34,350 bases of DNA from Oscillospiraceae bacterium (lineage in GTDB: Bacteria; Bacillota; Clostridia; Oscillospirales; Oscillospiraceae): contig JAEEKA010000034.1 in assembly GCA_016282135.1 (NCBI GenBank), forward strand, positions 1-34,350, written 5' to 3'. The notes under the pieces are model-generated. The model did not search any database and was not told the origin of the DNA. It saw only the letters and a list, made by a program, of their open reading frames with translations. Below, piece after piece: positions 1 through 7,616 of this stretch (the first letter of the stretch is position 1; every line of letters begins with the position of its first letter). A program made the position numbers and the translations under genes.

Positions 1-24
1 GATTTTACTTGCCGACAGGTATCC

Positions 25-55
25 CGACAAATCCCGGTTTGTCGATCTAATTTCT
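25..55 (+). terminator. Possible terminator of a gene left of the window
   Basis: A 7-bp inverted repeat (CGACAAA at 25-31, TTTGTCG at 38-44) is followed by T-rich sequence up to about 59. This could end a rightward gene outside the window. The T-tract is interrupted, so support is weak. Confidence 0.35.
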
Positions 56-103
56 TTTTCGTTATACTCGAAAAATGTGAGCTTTTCAATCCTTTAACGA
101 AAG

Positions 104-135
104 AAAACCTCTTTTGCCCTGGTAGACAAAAGAGG
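104..135 (-). terminator. Terminator of tRNA-Ser(GGA)
   Basis: A perfect 9-bp stem (108-116 with 127-135) lies just downstream of the tRNA on the minus strand. A run of A on the plus strand (104-107) gives T residues after the hairpin in the leftward transcript. Confidence 0.8.
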
Positions 136-144
136 TCTCTTTGA

Positions 145-236
145 TGGCGGAGTGGGAGGGATTCGAACCCTCGGTACGCTTTTGACGTACACACGATTTC
201 CAGTCGTGCTCGTTATGACCGCTTCGATACCACTCC
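145..236 (-). tRNA. tRNA-Ser, anticodon GGA
   Basis: Leftward 92-nt tRNA. The 7-bp acceptor stem pairs GGAGTGG (230-236) with CCACTCC. The T arm has GAGGG-TTCGAAT-CCCTC, a long variable arm is present as expected for class II tRNAs, and CCA is encoded (145-147). The anticodon loop reads CTGGAAA, so the anticodon is GGA and it reads UCC/UCU serine codons. It has its own consensus promoter and its own terminator, so it is a single-gene transcription unit. A second serine tRNA (CGA) lies at 29226-29316. Confidence 0.96.
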
Positions 237-303
237 ATATTCTCTTGTCCGCGGCGGTCTCCCCCGCTTCGGCAGGAACGCGGTCTGGCGTTCATGCTCG
301 CGT

Positions 304-332
304 ATTATATAACGATTTTGTGCCTTTGTCAA
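304..332 (-). promoter_or_regulatory. Consensus sigma-70/SigA promoter of tRNA-Ser(GGA)
   Basis: On the minus strand TTGACA (327-332) and TATAAT (304-309) are both perfect and separated by 17 bp. They sit about 70 bp upstream of the tRNA. Such a strong promoter suits a stable RNA gene. Confidence 0.88.
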
Positions 333-451
333 CTGTTATTTTTCAGATTATTCAAAAAACTCAAAGACAAAAGAGATTGATTGTCACAGCCGTAGACGCA
401 CCACCTCACAATGACTAATGGTACGCAACAGCGGCGCACGTTTTTGCCGCG

Positions 452-1105
452 TTATGAGAGTGTTGAAACGTCAGGGAGGGCGTCCAAATCGGAAAGGAAC
501 AGGATAAGGGGATTCCCCGCTTTATTCAAACGGGCAAGAAAGGTCTGCTCTGTGTCCCAGAACAGGATGGAACCATCCGGTAGTCGAAGGTGCAAACAGC
601 CCAGACACGGACATGGATAACCCCGTTCCGGAAGCGGCTTCGTCCACGGGATTCTGCATCCTCCGGGACGACATTGTACCCGCAGCGGCGCAGCGTCCAA
701 AACCACGTGACCAAACCTTTCCCGCTGGGAAGACAGCCAGCCGGGAAAATCACACTCTGCCCGCCAGGGACCGACTAAAACTGCGTCACAAGTCAAATCG
801 GCGTAGGCAGGGGGCAGCACCAGGCGTTTCCCGGAAAGACTCTTGGCAAAATTTGACAGCAAGCCCTCATGCGGTCTCTCAAAGTCCAGGATAACAATTC
901 CGTTCCACGCTTCCAAAGCCCGAAGCGCCGCAAGTATTCCGAATCGATTTGGAAGAAAACGGTCGTCAATCAAAATCCCTGTTTCCTTCGGCGGGAGCGG
1001 CTTGTTCCGCCACAAACCCTCCGCCGTAAACCCGTACCACGCCGAAAGGTTCATCCCTGACTCCGGTATTTTTTGATTTTCCGCAAAATATACGAAAGTT
1101 TCCAT
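452..1105 (-). CDS. Unrecognised protein, 217 aa, with a CxCxxC cluster
   Basis: I do not recognise this family. The protein has no signal peptide or clear membrane segment and looks cytosolic. Alternating hydrophobic stretches such as TGILIDD (near residue 45) and NGIVILDFERP (near 70) resemble strands of an alpha/beta barrel, and a CPCLGC cluster lies near residue 165. A degenerate TIM-barrel protein is possible but not shown. ATG at 1105 is chosen; a TTG two codons upstream is also open, and neither has a strong ribosome site. The gene is divergent from yqeG and its start codon lies inside the yqeG promoter. The reading frame is intact over the whole length, so it is probably real. Confidence 0.6.
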   Translation of the reverse strand: METFVYFAENQKIPESGMNLSAWYGFTAEGLWRNKPLPPKETGILIDDRFLPNRFGILAALRALEAWNGIVILDFERPHEGLLSNFAKSLSGKRLVLPPAYADLTCDAVLVGPWRAECDFPGWLSSQRERFGHVVLDAAPLRVQCRPGGCRIPWTKPLPERGYPCPCLGCLHLRLPDGSILFWDTEQTFLARLNKAGNPLILFLSDLDALPDVSTLS

Positions 1106-1133
1106 GGACAATACCCATATTTAGTGTTATAAT
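1105..1133 (+). promoter_or_regulatory. Promoter of yqeG and the M24 peptidase gene
   Basis: TGGACA (1105-1110) and TATAAT (1128-1133) are 17 bp apart, about 53 bp upstream of yqeG. The -35 box overlaps the first codon of the divergent gene, and the -10 lies in a small palindrome (GTTATAATAAC), so expression of the two genes may interfere. Confidence 0.75.
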
Positions 1134-1186
1134 AACAAGAGGATTGATTTTGTTCCCTGACACTCTATGAAGGCGGTGCTTCATTT

Positions 1187-1693
1187 ATGCCCTTTTCCCT
1201 GCTGCCAAAGCTGATTTTTCAAAAGCTGACGGACGTGACGCCGGAATTCCTGCGTCAAATGGGAATCGACCTGCTAATGCTGGACTTTGACAACACCATG
1301 CTTCCCTACACATCCCGGATTCCTACCGAGGAGCTGCTGTCCTGGATCGGCAGAATGAAGCAGGACGGTATCCGGCTTTGCGTGGTCTCCAACAGCAAAA
1401 AGGACAAGGCTGCCGGATTCTGCCGAGAGCATGACATCGCCTGTATCACCCATTCCAAAAAGCCCACCGGACTGGGAATCAATCGATGCCTTGCCCAGTT
1501 CAACGCAAAGCCCGGGCAGGCCGCCCTGGCAGGCGACCAGATCTTCACGGACGTGCTGGGCGCCAACTGCGCCGGCGCCACCTCCATTCTGGTCAAGCCC
1601 ATTCACCTGCACAACATTTGGCTGAAGCTTCGCCACGGAGCGGAGCAGCCGTTTATCTATCTTGCAAGAAAAAGGAGAGTAACAAAGCCATGA
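1187..1693 (+). CDS. yqeG: YqeG-family HAD subclass IIIA phosphatase
   Basis: A 168-aa protein of the YqeG family, related to the mitochondrial phosphatidylglycerophosphate phosphatase Gep4, so a phosphatase role is expected; the bacterial substrate is not settled. HAD motif I is LMLDFDNT, with Asp33 as the likely nucleophile and Asp35 as acid/base. Motif II is VVSNS near residue 68, a conserved KKPTG lysine stands for motif III, and GDQIFTDVLGA is motif IV with two acidic residues. Length matches the family. The ATG has GAAGGCGG 10 bp upstream. Its stop overlaps the next start (ATGA), so it is translationally coupled to the M24 peptidase. Confidence 0.9.
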   Translation: MPFSLLPKLIFQKLTDVTPEFLRQMGIDLLMLDFDNTMLPYTSRIPTEELLSWIGRMKQDGIRLCVVSNSKKDKAAGFCREHDIACITHSKKPTGLGINRCLAQFNAKPGQAALAGDQIFTDVLGANCAGATSILVKPIHLHNIWLKLRHGAEQPFIYLARKRRVTKP

Positions 1694-2763
1694 CAAACCT
1701 GGAAAAGTATCTTTCTCTGCTGGACAAGGGCAGCTATGACGGTCTGCTTCTCACCAGCCCCATCTCCCGTAAGTACTGCGCCGAATTCAACGTAGACGAG
1801 GGCGTTGCCATCGTCACCAAAAAGGGCTGCCGGTACTACACCGACTCCCGGTACATCGAGACCGCGGAAAAGAACCTCAAGGGCTTTGACGTCCGCATGG
1901 TTGCCAAGGACAACGGCTACATCAAGCAGATCAACCAGGCCATCGAGGAGTTTGAAGTTTTCACGCTTGGCTTCGAGGAAGATTTCCTGACGGTCGCAGA
2001 GTTCCGCACCTACGAGGAAAAGCTGAACGCCAAACTGATCCCCTGCCAACAGGACATCAACGCATTCCGGGTGGTAAAGGAGGAATATGAGCTCCAGCGG
2101 ATGCGGGAGGCACAATCCATCACCGACAAGGCTTTTACCGAGGTCTGCAAGCGGATCAAGGTGGGTATGACTGAAAAAGAGCTCTGCGCGGAGCTGATTT
2201 ACTGCCTGTACAAAAACGGCGCCGAAGGATTGTCCTTCGCTCCCATCGTCGTCTCCGGCCCCAACACCTCCATGCCCCACGGCGTCCCCGGCGAGCGGAA
2301 GCTGCAAAAGGGCGACTTCATCACCATGGACTTCGGCGTAGTCTACAAGGACTACTGCTCCGACATGACCCGGACCGTAGCTCTGGGTTACGCCACCGAC
2401 GAAATGAAGCTTGTCTATGAGACCGTTCTGAAGGCACAGTTGGCCGGTATCGCCATCACCAAAGCCGGCATCACGGGTCAGGCTATCGACGGGGCTGCCC
2501 GGAAGGTCATTGCCGACGCCGGTTACGGCGATTGTTTCGGCCATGGATACGGCCACTGCCTGGGCCTGCTGGTCCACGAGTCCCCCAACTGCAATCCCTC
2601 CAATGACAAGCCCATGCCCGCGGGCTGTGTCAGCTCCGCGGAGCCCGGCATCTATATCCCCGACAAGTTCGGCGTCCGGATTGAGGACTGCGTCATTATT
2701 AAGGAAGACGGCGTGGAAAACCTGGCTCATTCTCCCAAGCAGCTGATTATCATCGAAGCATAA
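1690..2763 (+). CDS. M24-family aminopeptidase (Xaa-Pro peptidase type)
   Basis: A 357-aa cytosolic metallopeptidase. Residues 1-125 form a creatinase-like N-terminal domain and 135-357 the pita-bread catalytic domain. All five metal ligands are visible: Asp214 (TMDFG), Asp225 (CSDMTRT), His289 (FGHGYGHCLGL), Glu318 (SAEPG) and Glu332 (RIEDC). Proteins of this length and layout release N-terminal residues next to proline, or are annotated Xaa-Pro dipeptidase. The frame is open further upstream, but the ATG at 1690 overlaps the yqeG stop as ATGA and has AAGGAGA in the end of yqeG. No damage is seen. Exact substrate preference cannot be read from sequence. Confidence 0.93.
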   Translation: MTNLEKYLSLLDKGSYDGLLLTSPISRKYCAEFNVDEGVAIVTKKGCRYYTDSRYIETAEKNLKGFDVRMVAKDNGYIKQINQAIEEFEVFTLGFEEDFLTVAEFRTYEEKLNAKLIPCQQDINAFRVVKEEYELQRMREAQSITDKAFTEVCKRIKVGMTEKELCAELIYCLYKNGAEGLSFAPIVVSGPNTSMPHGVPGERKLQKGDFITMDFGVVYKDYCSDMTRTVALGYATDEMKLVYETVLKAQLAGIAITKAGITGQAIDGAARKVIADAGYGDCFGHGYGHCLGLLVHESPNCNPSNDKPMPAGCVSSAEPGIYIPDKFGVRIEDCVIIKEDGVENLAHSPKQLIIIEA

Positions 2764-2809
2764 GAAGCGAGCCGATTTACACAACAAAATATAGAAAGAG
2801 GTGCGGGAA

Positions 2810-3433
2810 ATGTTTTGTCCGAAATGCGGGACCCAACTACGCGACAGCTCAAAATTCTGCGGAAGTTGCGGATACTCTCTGGGCGCTCCTGCCGAGCGGG
2901 CCGCCCCGCAGCAGCAGCACCAGCCGCAGTACCAGCAGCCGCAATACCAGCAACAGTACCAGCAGCAGTACCAGCGGTATCAGCAGCCCATGTACCAGCA
3001 GCCCGGTGCGCGCAGGGGCCTCTCCTTTGGCCTGCGCCTCATTGGCCTGATCGGTGCGCTGATTTTGCTTGGCAGTGTGTTTCTTCCCTATCTTTCCGCC
3101 TATGGAGAAAGCCAGAACATGATTGATCTGCAGCCGGACATCTTGATCGATGACTTTTCGGACACCTATTTCTTCCTCGGTTTCGCCGCCCTTGGAATCG
3201 GCTTTGCTCTTTCCGGTATTGGCTTTGCCCAGGTTCTCACCGGAATCGCCGGTCTCGGCCTGTGGGTGTATGAGCTTGTCAAGTATGGCGAATATAGCTT
3301 TACCAGATTCCTGTCCGTAGGCTTCTACGGTTTGGGCCTTGGTTCACTGGTTTTGATCGTCGGTGGCATTTGCTGCATGGTTGGCAGGCATCGGGCAAAA
3401 AAACAGCGTTTCTCGCAGAGTTTTTCCCGGTGA
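2810..3433 (+). CDS. Zinc-ribbon membrane protein with Gln/Tyr/Pro-rich linker
   Basis: A 207-aa protein with three parts. An N-terminal zinc ribbon has CPKC at residues 3-6 and CGSC at 17-20. A low-complexity linker (about residues 33-65) is built of QQY/QQP units. Then come about four hydrophobic helices (near 67-88, 114-135, 138-155 and 170-192), ending in a basic tail. It is probably an inner-membrane protein with a cytosolic zinc finger; function unknown. ATG at 2810 is chosen over GTG at 2801 because MFCPKCG is the typical start of this ribbon and AGAGG lies about 12 bp upstream. It follows the M24 gene by 46 bp and may be co-transcribed. Confidence 0.8.
   Translation: MFCPKCGTQLRDSSKFCGSCGYSLGAPAERAAPQQQHQPQYQQPQYQQQYQQQYQRYQQPMYQQPGARRGLSFGLRLIGLIGALILLGSVFLPYLSAYGESQNMIDLQPDILIDDFSDTYFFLGFAALGIGFALSGIGFAQVLTGIAGLGLWVYELVKYGEYSFTRFLSVGFYGLGLGSLVLIVGGICCMVGRHRAKKQRFSQSFSR
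2909..3006 (+). repeat. Tandem CAG-CAG-TAC type coding repeat
   Basis: The linker of the zinc-ribbon protein is encoded by repeating CAG/CCG/TAC units in frame. The units give QPQYQQ, QQQYQQ and QRYQQP. Such tracts are prone to slippage and often vary in length between strains. Confidence 0.8.
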
Positions 3434-3446
3434 TAGAAAAAAACTC

Positions 3447-3475
3447 TTGCAAAAAATCGGCGTATCGTATATAAT
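3447..3475 (+). promoter_or_regulatory. Promoter of efp
   Basis: TTGCAA (3447-3452) and a perfect TATAAT (3470-3475) are separated by 17 bp. They lie 47 bp upstream of the efp start, so efp has its own strong promoter downstream of the yqeG group. Confidence 0.85.
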
Positions 3476-3521
3476 AGGCCGGTAAAATTCCGAATAATCT
3501 ATAGTTTTGGAGGAAACATAT

Positions 3522-4091
3522 ATGGCAACCATTACCGCTGGTGATTTCAGAAACGGCAAGACCTTTGAGATGGACGGCAAGATCTATCAGGTCGTGGAGT
3601 TCCAGCACGTCAAGCCCGGCAAGGGTGCGGCCTTTGTCCGCACCAAGATGAGAAACATCATCACCGGCGGCGTGACCGAGACCTCCTTCAACCCCACCGC
3701 CAAGTTCGAGGAAGCTTTCGTAGAGCGCAAGAAAATGGCCTACTCCTATAACGACGGCGATCTGTACTACTTCATGGACAACGAGACCTTCGACATGGTC
3801 CCCCTGGGCAAGGACGTCCTGCCCGACGCCTTCAAGTTCGTAAAGGAAAACGAAGAGTGCACGCTTCTGTCCTACAAGGGCAACGTCTTCGGCGTGGAGT
3901 GCCCCAACTTCGTGTTCCTGGAAGTCACACACACCGAGCCTGGCCTCGCCGGCAACACCGCCACTAACACGCTGAAGCCCGGCACCCTGGAAACCGGCGC
4001 TGAGGTCAAGATTCCCCTGTTTATCAACGAAGGCGACGTGATCCAGATCGACACCCGCACCGGTGAATACATGGGCCGCGCCAAGGGCTAA
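3522..4091 (+). CDS. efp: Translation elongation factor P
   Basis: A 189-aa EF-P, close to the usual length. It binds ribosomes stalled at polyproline stretches and helps peptide bond formation. The KOW-like domain I carries the tip loop [11 protein letters not shown] with Lys34, the position modified in bacterial EF-P. The two OB domains follow, ending in the conserved [16 protein letters not shown]. The ATG at 3522 has GGAGG 8 bp upstream; an upstream TTG in frame is rejected because it overlaps this ribosome site. No EpmA/EpmB or other modification gene is in the window, and the loop resembles the Bacillus type. The next gene follows after 63 bp. Confidence 0.97.
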   Translation: MATITAGDFRNGKTFEMDGKIYQVVEFQHVKPGKGAAFVRTKMRNIITGGVTETSFNPTAKFEEAFVERKKMAYSYNDGDLYYFMDNETFDMVPLGKDVLPDAFKFVKENEECTLLSYKGNVFGVECPNFVFLEVTHTEPGLAGNTATNTLKPGTLETGAEVKIPLFINEGDVIQIDTRTGEYMGRAKG

Positions 4092-4154
4092 GCCGCAATC
4101 GACAGCTGAGGATTGAACTACCTGACGTTCTCACAATGAAAGGAGCAATGCACC

Positions 4155-4613
4155 ATGACACTTGCAGAAAAAGCAGCATACTTGAAGGGCCTGATGGATG
4201 GCATCAAGCTCGACACTGAAAAGGACGAAAACCGCCTGCTGAAGGCCGTGGTGGACCTGCTCCAGGATATGGCTGTCTCCATTGACGACCTGGAGGATAA
4301 CGCCATTGCCGTCTCCGACGAACTGGATGAAATCGAAGAAAATCTGGACGCCATCGACGAATTCCTGATGGATGAAGATGACGACGATTATGACGACGAT
4401 GACTACATGGACTATGACGACGGCGAGTACGATCTCGGCGACGACGACTTCGACTATGACGAGGATCCCGTCTATGAGGTTACCTGTCCCAAGTGCGGCG
4501 AAGTTCATCAGTTTAGCGAAAAAGACCTCTTAGAAGGCTCCAAGCCCTGCTCCAAGTGCGGCGAGCTGCTGGAGTTTGAGTTTGACGAGGACGACGGCGA
4601 AATGCCCTTCTAA
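4155..4613 (+). CDS. CD1247-type acidic protein with C-terminal zinc ribbon
   Basis: A 152-aa cytosolic protein in three parts. Residues 1-75 are helical and match the pattern of the CD1247 N-terminal domain family (an AYLKGLMDG motif followed by heptad-like leucines and acidic residues). Residues 73-108 are almost pure Asp/Glu/Tyr. Residues 112-140 form a zinc ribbon with CPKC and CSKC. The family is widespread in Clostridia, but the biochemical role is not known to me. It lies 63 bp after efp with AAAGGAG before the ATG and shares the downstream terminator, so it is probably the second gene of the efp transcript. Confidence 0.82.
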   Translation: MTLAEKAAYLKGLMDGIKLDTEKDENRLLKAVVDLLQDMAVSIDDLEDNAIAVSDELDEIEENLDAIDEFLMDEDDDDYDDDDYMDYDDGEYDLGDDDFDYDEDPVYEVTCPKCGEVHQFSEKDLLEGSKPCSKCGELLEFEFDEDDGEMPF

Positions 4614-4631
4614 GACACTGTTTCAGATGGT

Positions 4632-4668
4632 AAAATTCCCCTTCCGGTTTGCCGGAAGGGGAATTTTT
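4632..4668. terminator. Strong bidirectional terminator
   Basis: A perfect 16-bp stem (4632-4647 with 4652-4667) with a TTTG loop. A T-run on one side and an A-run on the other let it stop both the rightward efp transcript and the leftward tldD-tldE transcript. Confidence 0.93.
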
Positions 4669-4688
4669 CAGCTTATGGGAATTCAGTA

Positions 4689-5978
4689 TTACTCCACGTC
4701 TGCCACGCCGGTAATTCGCAGGCCCTCCAGCCTTGTGACGGCGGGGATCACGTGAGTATCGAATTGCCGGGTCTCGCTGGAGAAGGTCATAGTGCGGGCT
4801 GCCTCCAGCATATTGCCGGATACGGAGCCGCCGGTGACCACGGTGATCTTTCCGTCATGGTGCCAATAGCCCACACGGATCTCGCCCGCAATGTCGCCGC
4901 CCATAGGATCCACATGGAAGTCTGAGAATTCTACAACCTCCAGATAGTCGCCGCGGCGGATCTGCTCGGCGCTCTCCTTGCCGCCTGAAAAACGGACGTT
5001 GTAGACGTTGGAGCTGTCCTGAAGGCCCAAATACTGGCTGTACTGGCGGGAGCCAAAGAAGTTTTCAGCCACGCCGTCCCGAATGAGCCAACGGTCCCGG
5101 ATGACGGCGCCCTCCTCGTCCACGGGGTAATCTCTGGAGGAATTGGGCAGGGAGGAAACGGCTTCCACGCTGATAATGTCGCCTTGGGCGTTCTCCACCA
5201 CCGGCTTACCGATCTCCCAATCAGAGAATCTGCGGTACTTCATCGTGGCGTTCATACGGAAAACGAAATAATTGTAAATCTCTACCGCGTCGCCGGTGGA
5301 GAAGACTACGGCTCCGGTCCCAAGCTTGGGCGTCGGGACGGCGGTCAGGCGATCCCGGCCAAAGCGGAGCACGTCAGCCACGTCGCTTCTCAGCTTTTCC
5401 GCGTCGCAGGTGCCGGAGGTGTAGATACGGTAGAGCTCAATCTCATGTCCGTCTTTGCGGGCGTTGACCACCATTTCAACGGTGGACTTGGGATAGGTGC
5501 AGGTGTATTCCACACCGTTGGAGTTCAGGGTGTGCCGTGTGATCTCGCTGACAAAGATTTCGTAGGAGTTGATGTCCTCCGTTTTCGTCTGCTCCACCGA
5601 GCGGATGGCCCGGAAAAAATTCTCCGCAATCTGCTCCACATCTACTGGCTCCCGCTTTTCCGGCACATCCACCTGCTTGTCCTGAAGCGTATAATACGGG
5701 TTCTTGACCAGTCCGGCCTGATAGAGCAGCGCAGCCAGGCGCTCATCAATCTCCTCCTCAGAAGCTGTGGGCGGAATCTCGCCGGAGGCACTGCCGAGGA
5801 ACTTCCCGTTTTCAATCGATTTGAACACATCCACACTGATGGTCTTCACTTCCGTGGCGCGATTCTGATCCAGTCTGTCCCGAATGACGTAGAATTCCCA
5901 GCCGCGATTGACGGTTTCCGTCAGCTTCCAAGCGTCGCAGCCCAGGGCCGCCAGCTTTTTCTTGATAATATCCAGCAT
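4689..5978 (-). CDS. TldD/PmbA-family protein, TldE-like partner
   Basis: A 429-aa protein of the TldD/PmbA (U62) family. TldE/PmbA subunits lack the zinc site and pair with TldD to form a protease that threads unfolded peptides. No HExxxH is present, as expected for the E subunit. The C-terminal region with GGSVSGNMLEAARTM and a conserved Gly-rich segment near residue 388 fits the family beta-barrel. The ATG overlaps the TldD stop (TAATG), so translation of the pair is coupled. In E. coli the complex matures microcin B17 and degrades CcdA; no precursor peptide is visible here. The final motif is divergent from E. coli PmbA, so subfamily assignment rests mainly on pairing with the upstream gene. 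Confidence 0.85.
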   Translation of the reverse strand: MLDIIKKKLAALGCDAWKLTETVNRGWEFYVIRDRLDQNRATEVKTISVDVFKSIENGKFLGSASGEIPPTASEEEIDERLAALLYQAGLVKNPYYTLQDKQVDVPEKREPVDVEQIAENFFRAIRSVEQTKTEDINSYEIFVSEITRHTLNSNGVEYTCTYPKSTVEMVVNARKDGHEIELYRIYTSGTCDAEKLRSDVADVLRFGRDRLTAVPTPKLGTGAVVFSTGDAVEIYNYFVFRMNATMKYRRFSDWEIGKPVVENAQGDIISVEAVSSLPNSSRDYPVDEEGAVIRDRWLIRDGVAENFFGSRQYSQYLGLQDSSNVYNVRFSGGKESAEQIRRGDYLEVVEFSDFHVDPMGGDIAGEIRVGYWHHDGKITVVTGGSVSGNMLEAARTMTFSSETRQFDTHVIPAVTRLEGLRITGVADVE

Positions 5979-7414
5979 TATCCAAGCCTCGCTTTCATCT
6001 TGAGATAGGGGCCGCCGTCAGCGACCTTGACCCATTCCTTGTGTCCCTTGCCGCAGGCTCCGTTGCCCTCCACCCGACGGTCAGGGCTGGCCATAGAGAT
6101 GGAACCCAGCAGATCCGGGACGTAGCCGGTCATAACAATGGGAGAGACCACCTTGCCGGTGAGTTTGCCGTCGCGGATCTCGTAGCCCCGATCGATGATG
6201 CACTGGATACCCCAATGCTTCGGGTCCTCCATGCCGCTCTGCATGCCCCGCAGCAGATAGCCGTAGGAAATGGAGGCAATCATGTCCTCCAGCTCGTCAT
6301 TGCCGGAGTCAAACAGGGTGTTGGTCATGCGGGTGTAAGCCTTGTGGGCGTAGTTCTCGCGCTTGCCGTTGCCGGTAGGCTTTGTGCCCAGGCGCAGGGC
6401 GGCCAGAGCGTCGCAGATACCGGTTTTGAGGATGCCGTGGTCGATCTCGATCACGTCACCCGCCAGGGTGCCTTCATCGTCGAAGACGTAAGCGGTAACA
6501 CTTTCGGCACACAGCGCGCCCTCATGCATGGTAACCTTGTCGCTGCCCACCCGCTTGTCAATGTATTCCGCGCCAAGGGCCCGGCCCTTGACAAACATAT
6601 CCATCTCCACGCCATGGCCGAAGGCCTCATGCGCAATCAGGCCTGTGACAGTAGGATCGGCGATGATCTCATACTCACCCGGAACAATCTTTTCGGCGCC
6701 AAGCACGTCCTGCATCGTCTCAGGAAGCTCCGAAAGCTTTTCCTTCAGGCCTTCCAGGATCTCCGGGCCGCAGCAGCCGGACACACCCCGGTGCACGATC
6801 TTCATTTCGCCCTGTTCATTGGGCGCGTAGGCTGCGATGCTGGCCTCGGTATAGACGTAGCTCTGGCGGAGAAAGCGATTCTTCGTCAGGAAGAGCTTGG
6901 AGATATGGGTGCTGCTGGCACTAGTGATGCAGTCCAAAGCCCCGGGAATGGTTTTGACACCTTCGCCGGAAAGCGCTGTGAGCTTCTCGACCAGAGTGCT
7001 CAGGTCGGTCTTCTCCGGAAGCTGCTCGGTTTCTTTTTCGACAAACAACTCCAGTGGTTCGTCCGCAAGCATCCCCGTCTCGTAAGCCGACATTCCGGCC
7101 CGATCGAGCATAGCAAACTGCTTTTCCAGTTCACAGCGGATCTTGCGGGCCTTTTCTCCTACCCGGGCAGTATCGAGCTGGTTGAAAGCGCATTCGCTGT
7201 ATTGCCCGCCCTTGTAAACTCGAACAACAGTTCCTCGCTCCGTTGTCATGTTCTTGCCGGAAACGTTTTTGCTGCGCTGGGAGATGGACGTCGAGAAGCC
7301 GACAGAATCCGTCGACAACAGGCTGACGTACTCGTAATCCCGCCCGAGATCCTCCAGCAGCGCACGAAGCGCCGGGGTGATTCGGTTGAGATAAGGGGAA
7401 AACGGTGCTTTCAT
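5978..7414 (-). CDS. tldD: TldD-like zinc metalloprotease
   Basis: A 478-aa catalytic subunit of a TldD/TldE pair. The zinc site HEAFGH is at residues 262-267. The C-terminal zinc-ligand motif is present as GACGKGHKE, with Cys conserved but His where E. coli TldD has Gln. Length is usual for the family. The ATG at 7414 has AAGGAGG 6 bp upstream. It is the first gene of a two-gene leftward operon with the TldE-like gene. The family cleaves small unstructured peptides, including RiPP leader peptides, but no RiPP operon is near. It could equally have a housekeeping proteolysis role. Confidence 0.9.
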   Translation of the reverse strand: MKAPFSPYLNRITPALRALLEDLGRDYEYVSLLSTDSVGFSTSISQRSKNVSGKNMTTERGTVVRVYKGGQYSECAFNQLDTARVGEKARKIRCELEKQFAMLDRAGMSAYETGMLADEPLELFVEKETEQLPEKTDLSTLVEKLTALSGEGVKTIPGALDCITSASSTHISKLFLTKNRFLRQSYVYTEASIAAYAPNEQGEMKIVHRGVSGCCGPEILEGLKEKLSELPETMQDVLGAEKIVPGEYEIIADPTVTGLIAHEAFGHGVEMDMFVKGRALGAEYIDKRVGSDKVTMHEGALCAESVTAYVFDDEGTLAGDVIEIDHGILKTGICDALAALRLGTKPTGNGKRENYAHKAYTRMTNTLFDSGNDELEDMIASISYGYLLRGMQSGMEDPKHWGIQCIIDRGYEIRDGKLTGKVVSPIVMTGYVPDLLGSISMASPDRRVEGNGACGKGHKEWVKVADGGPYLKMKARLG

Positions 7415-7464
7415 TTGTGTCCTCCTTGTAAGAATAGTATTAAAGTATCCAACGCCTTTTCCGC

Positions 7465-7493
7465 ATTATATTATGTTTTCCACAATAATGGAA
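7465..7493 (-). promoter_or_regulatory. Candidate promoter of tldD-tldE
   Basis: On the minus strand a perfect TATAAT (7465-7470) has a weak -35 (TTCCAT, 7488-7493) at 17 bp. The -35 begins an inverted repeat, TTCCA-N6-TGGAA, that could be a binding site. It lies about 50 bp upstream of tldD. Confidence 0.55.
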
Positions 7494-7525
7494 GACACTA
7501 CTAATACGAAAATAAAAAAATTTAT

Positions 7526-7577
7526 TATACTGTCAGTATAGGGTTTGGATTCCATGCCTTGCGCTTCCGGGCAAGGC
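7526..7577 (-). terminator. Inverted repeats after the aro operon, probable terminator
   Basis: Downstream of the last aro gene on the minus strand come a GCCTTGC/GCAAGGC hairpin (7556-7562 with 7571-7577) and then a 15-bp odd palindrome TATACTGTCAGTATA (7526-7540). A run of seven T residues follows in the leftward transcript. Together they may terminate the aro operon. The second palindrome could instead be an operator for tldD. Confidence 0.5.
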
Positions 7578-7616
7578 CCCACACTCTTGTGGATATGGGC
7601 GGGCAGAAAGCCGAAG

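Noticed and set aside
152-418. An 88-codon frame over the first tRNA-Ser
   Set aside because: It begins inside the tRNA and runs through its promoter; no ribosome site.
6041-7504. A 487-codon rightward open frame opposite tldD
   Set aside because: Shadow of tldD, which carries the zinc motif, a ribosome site and coupling to its partner.
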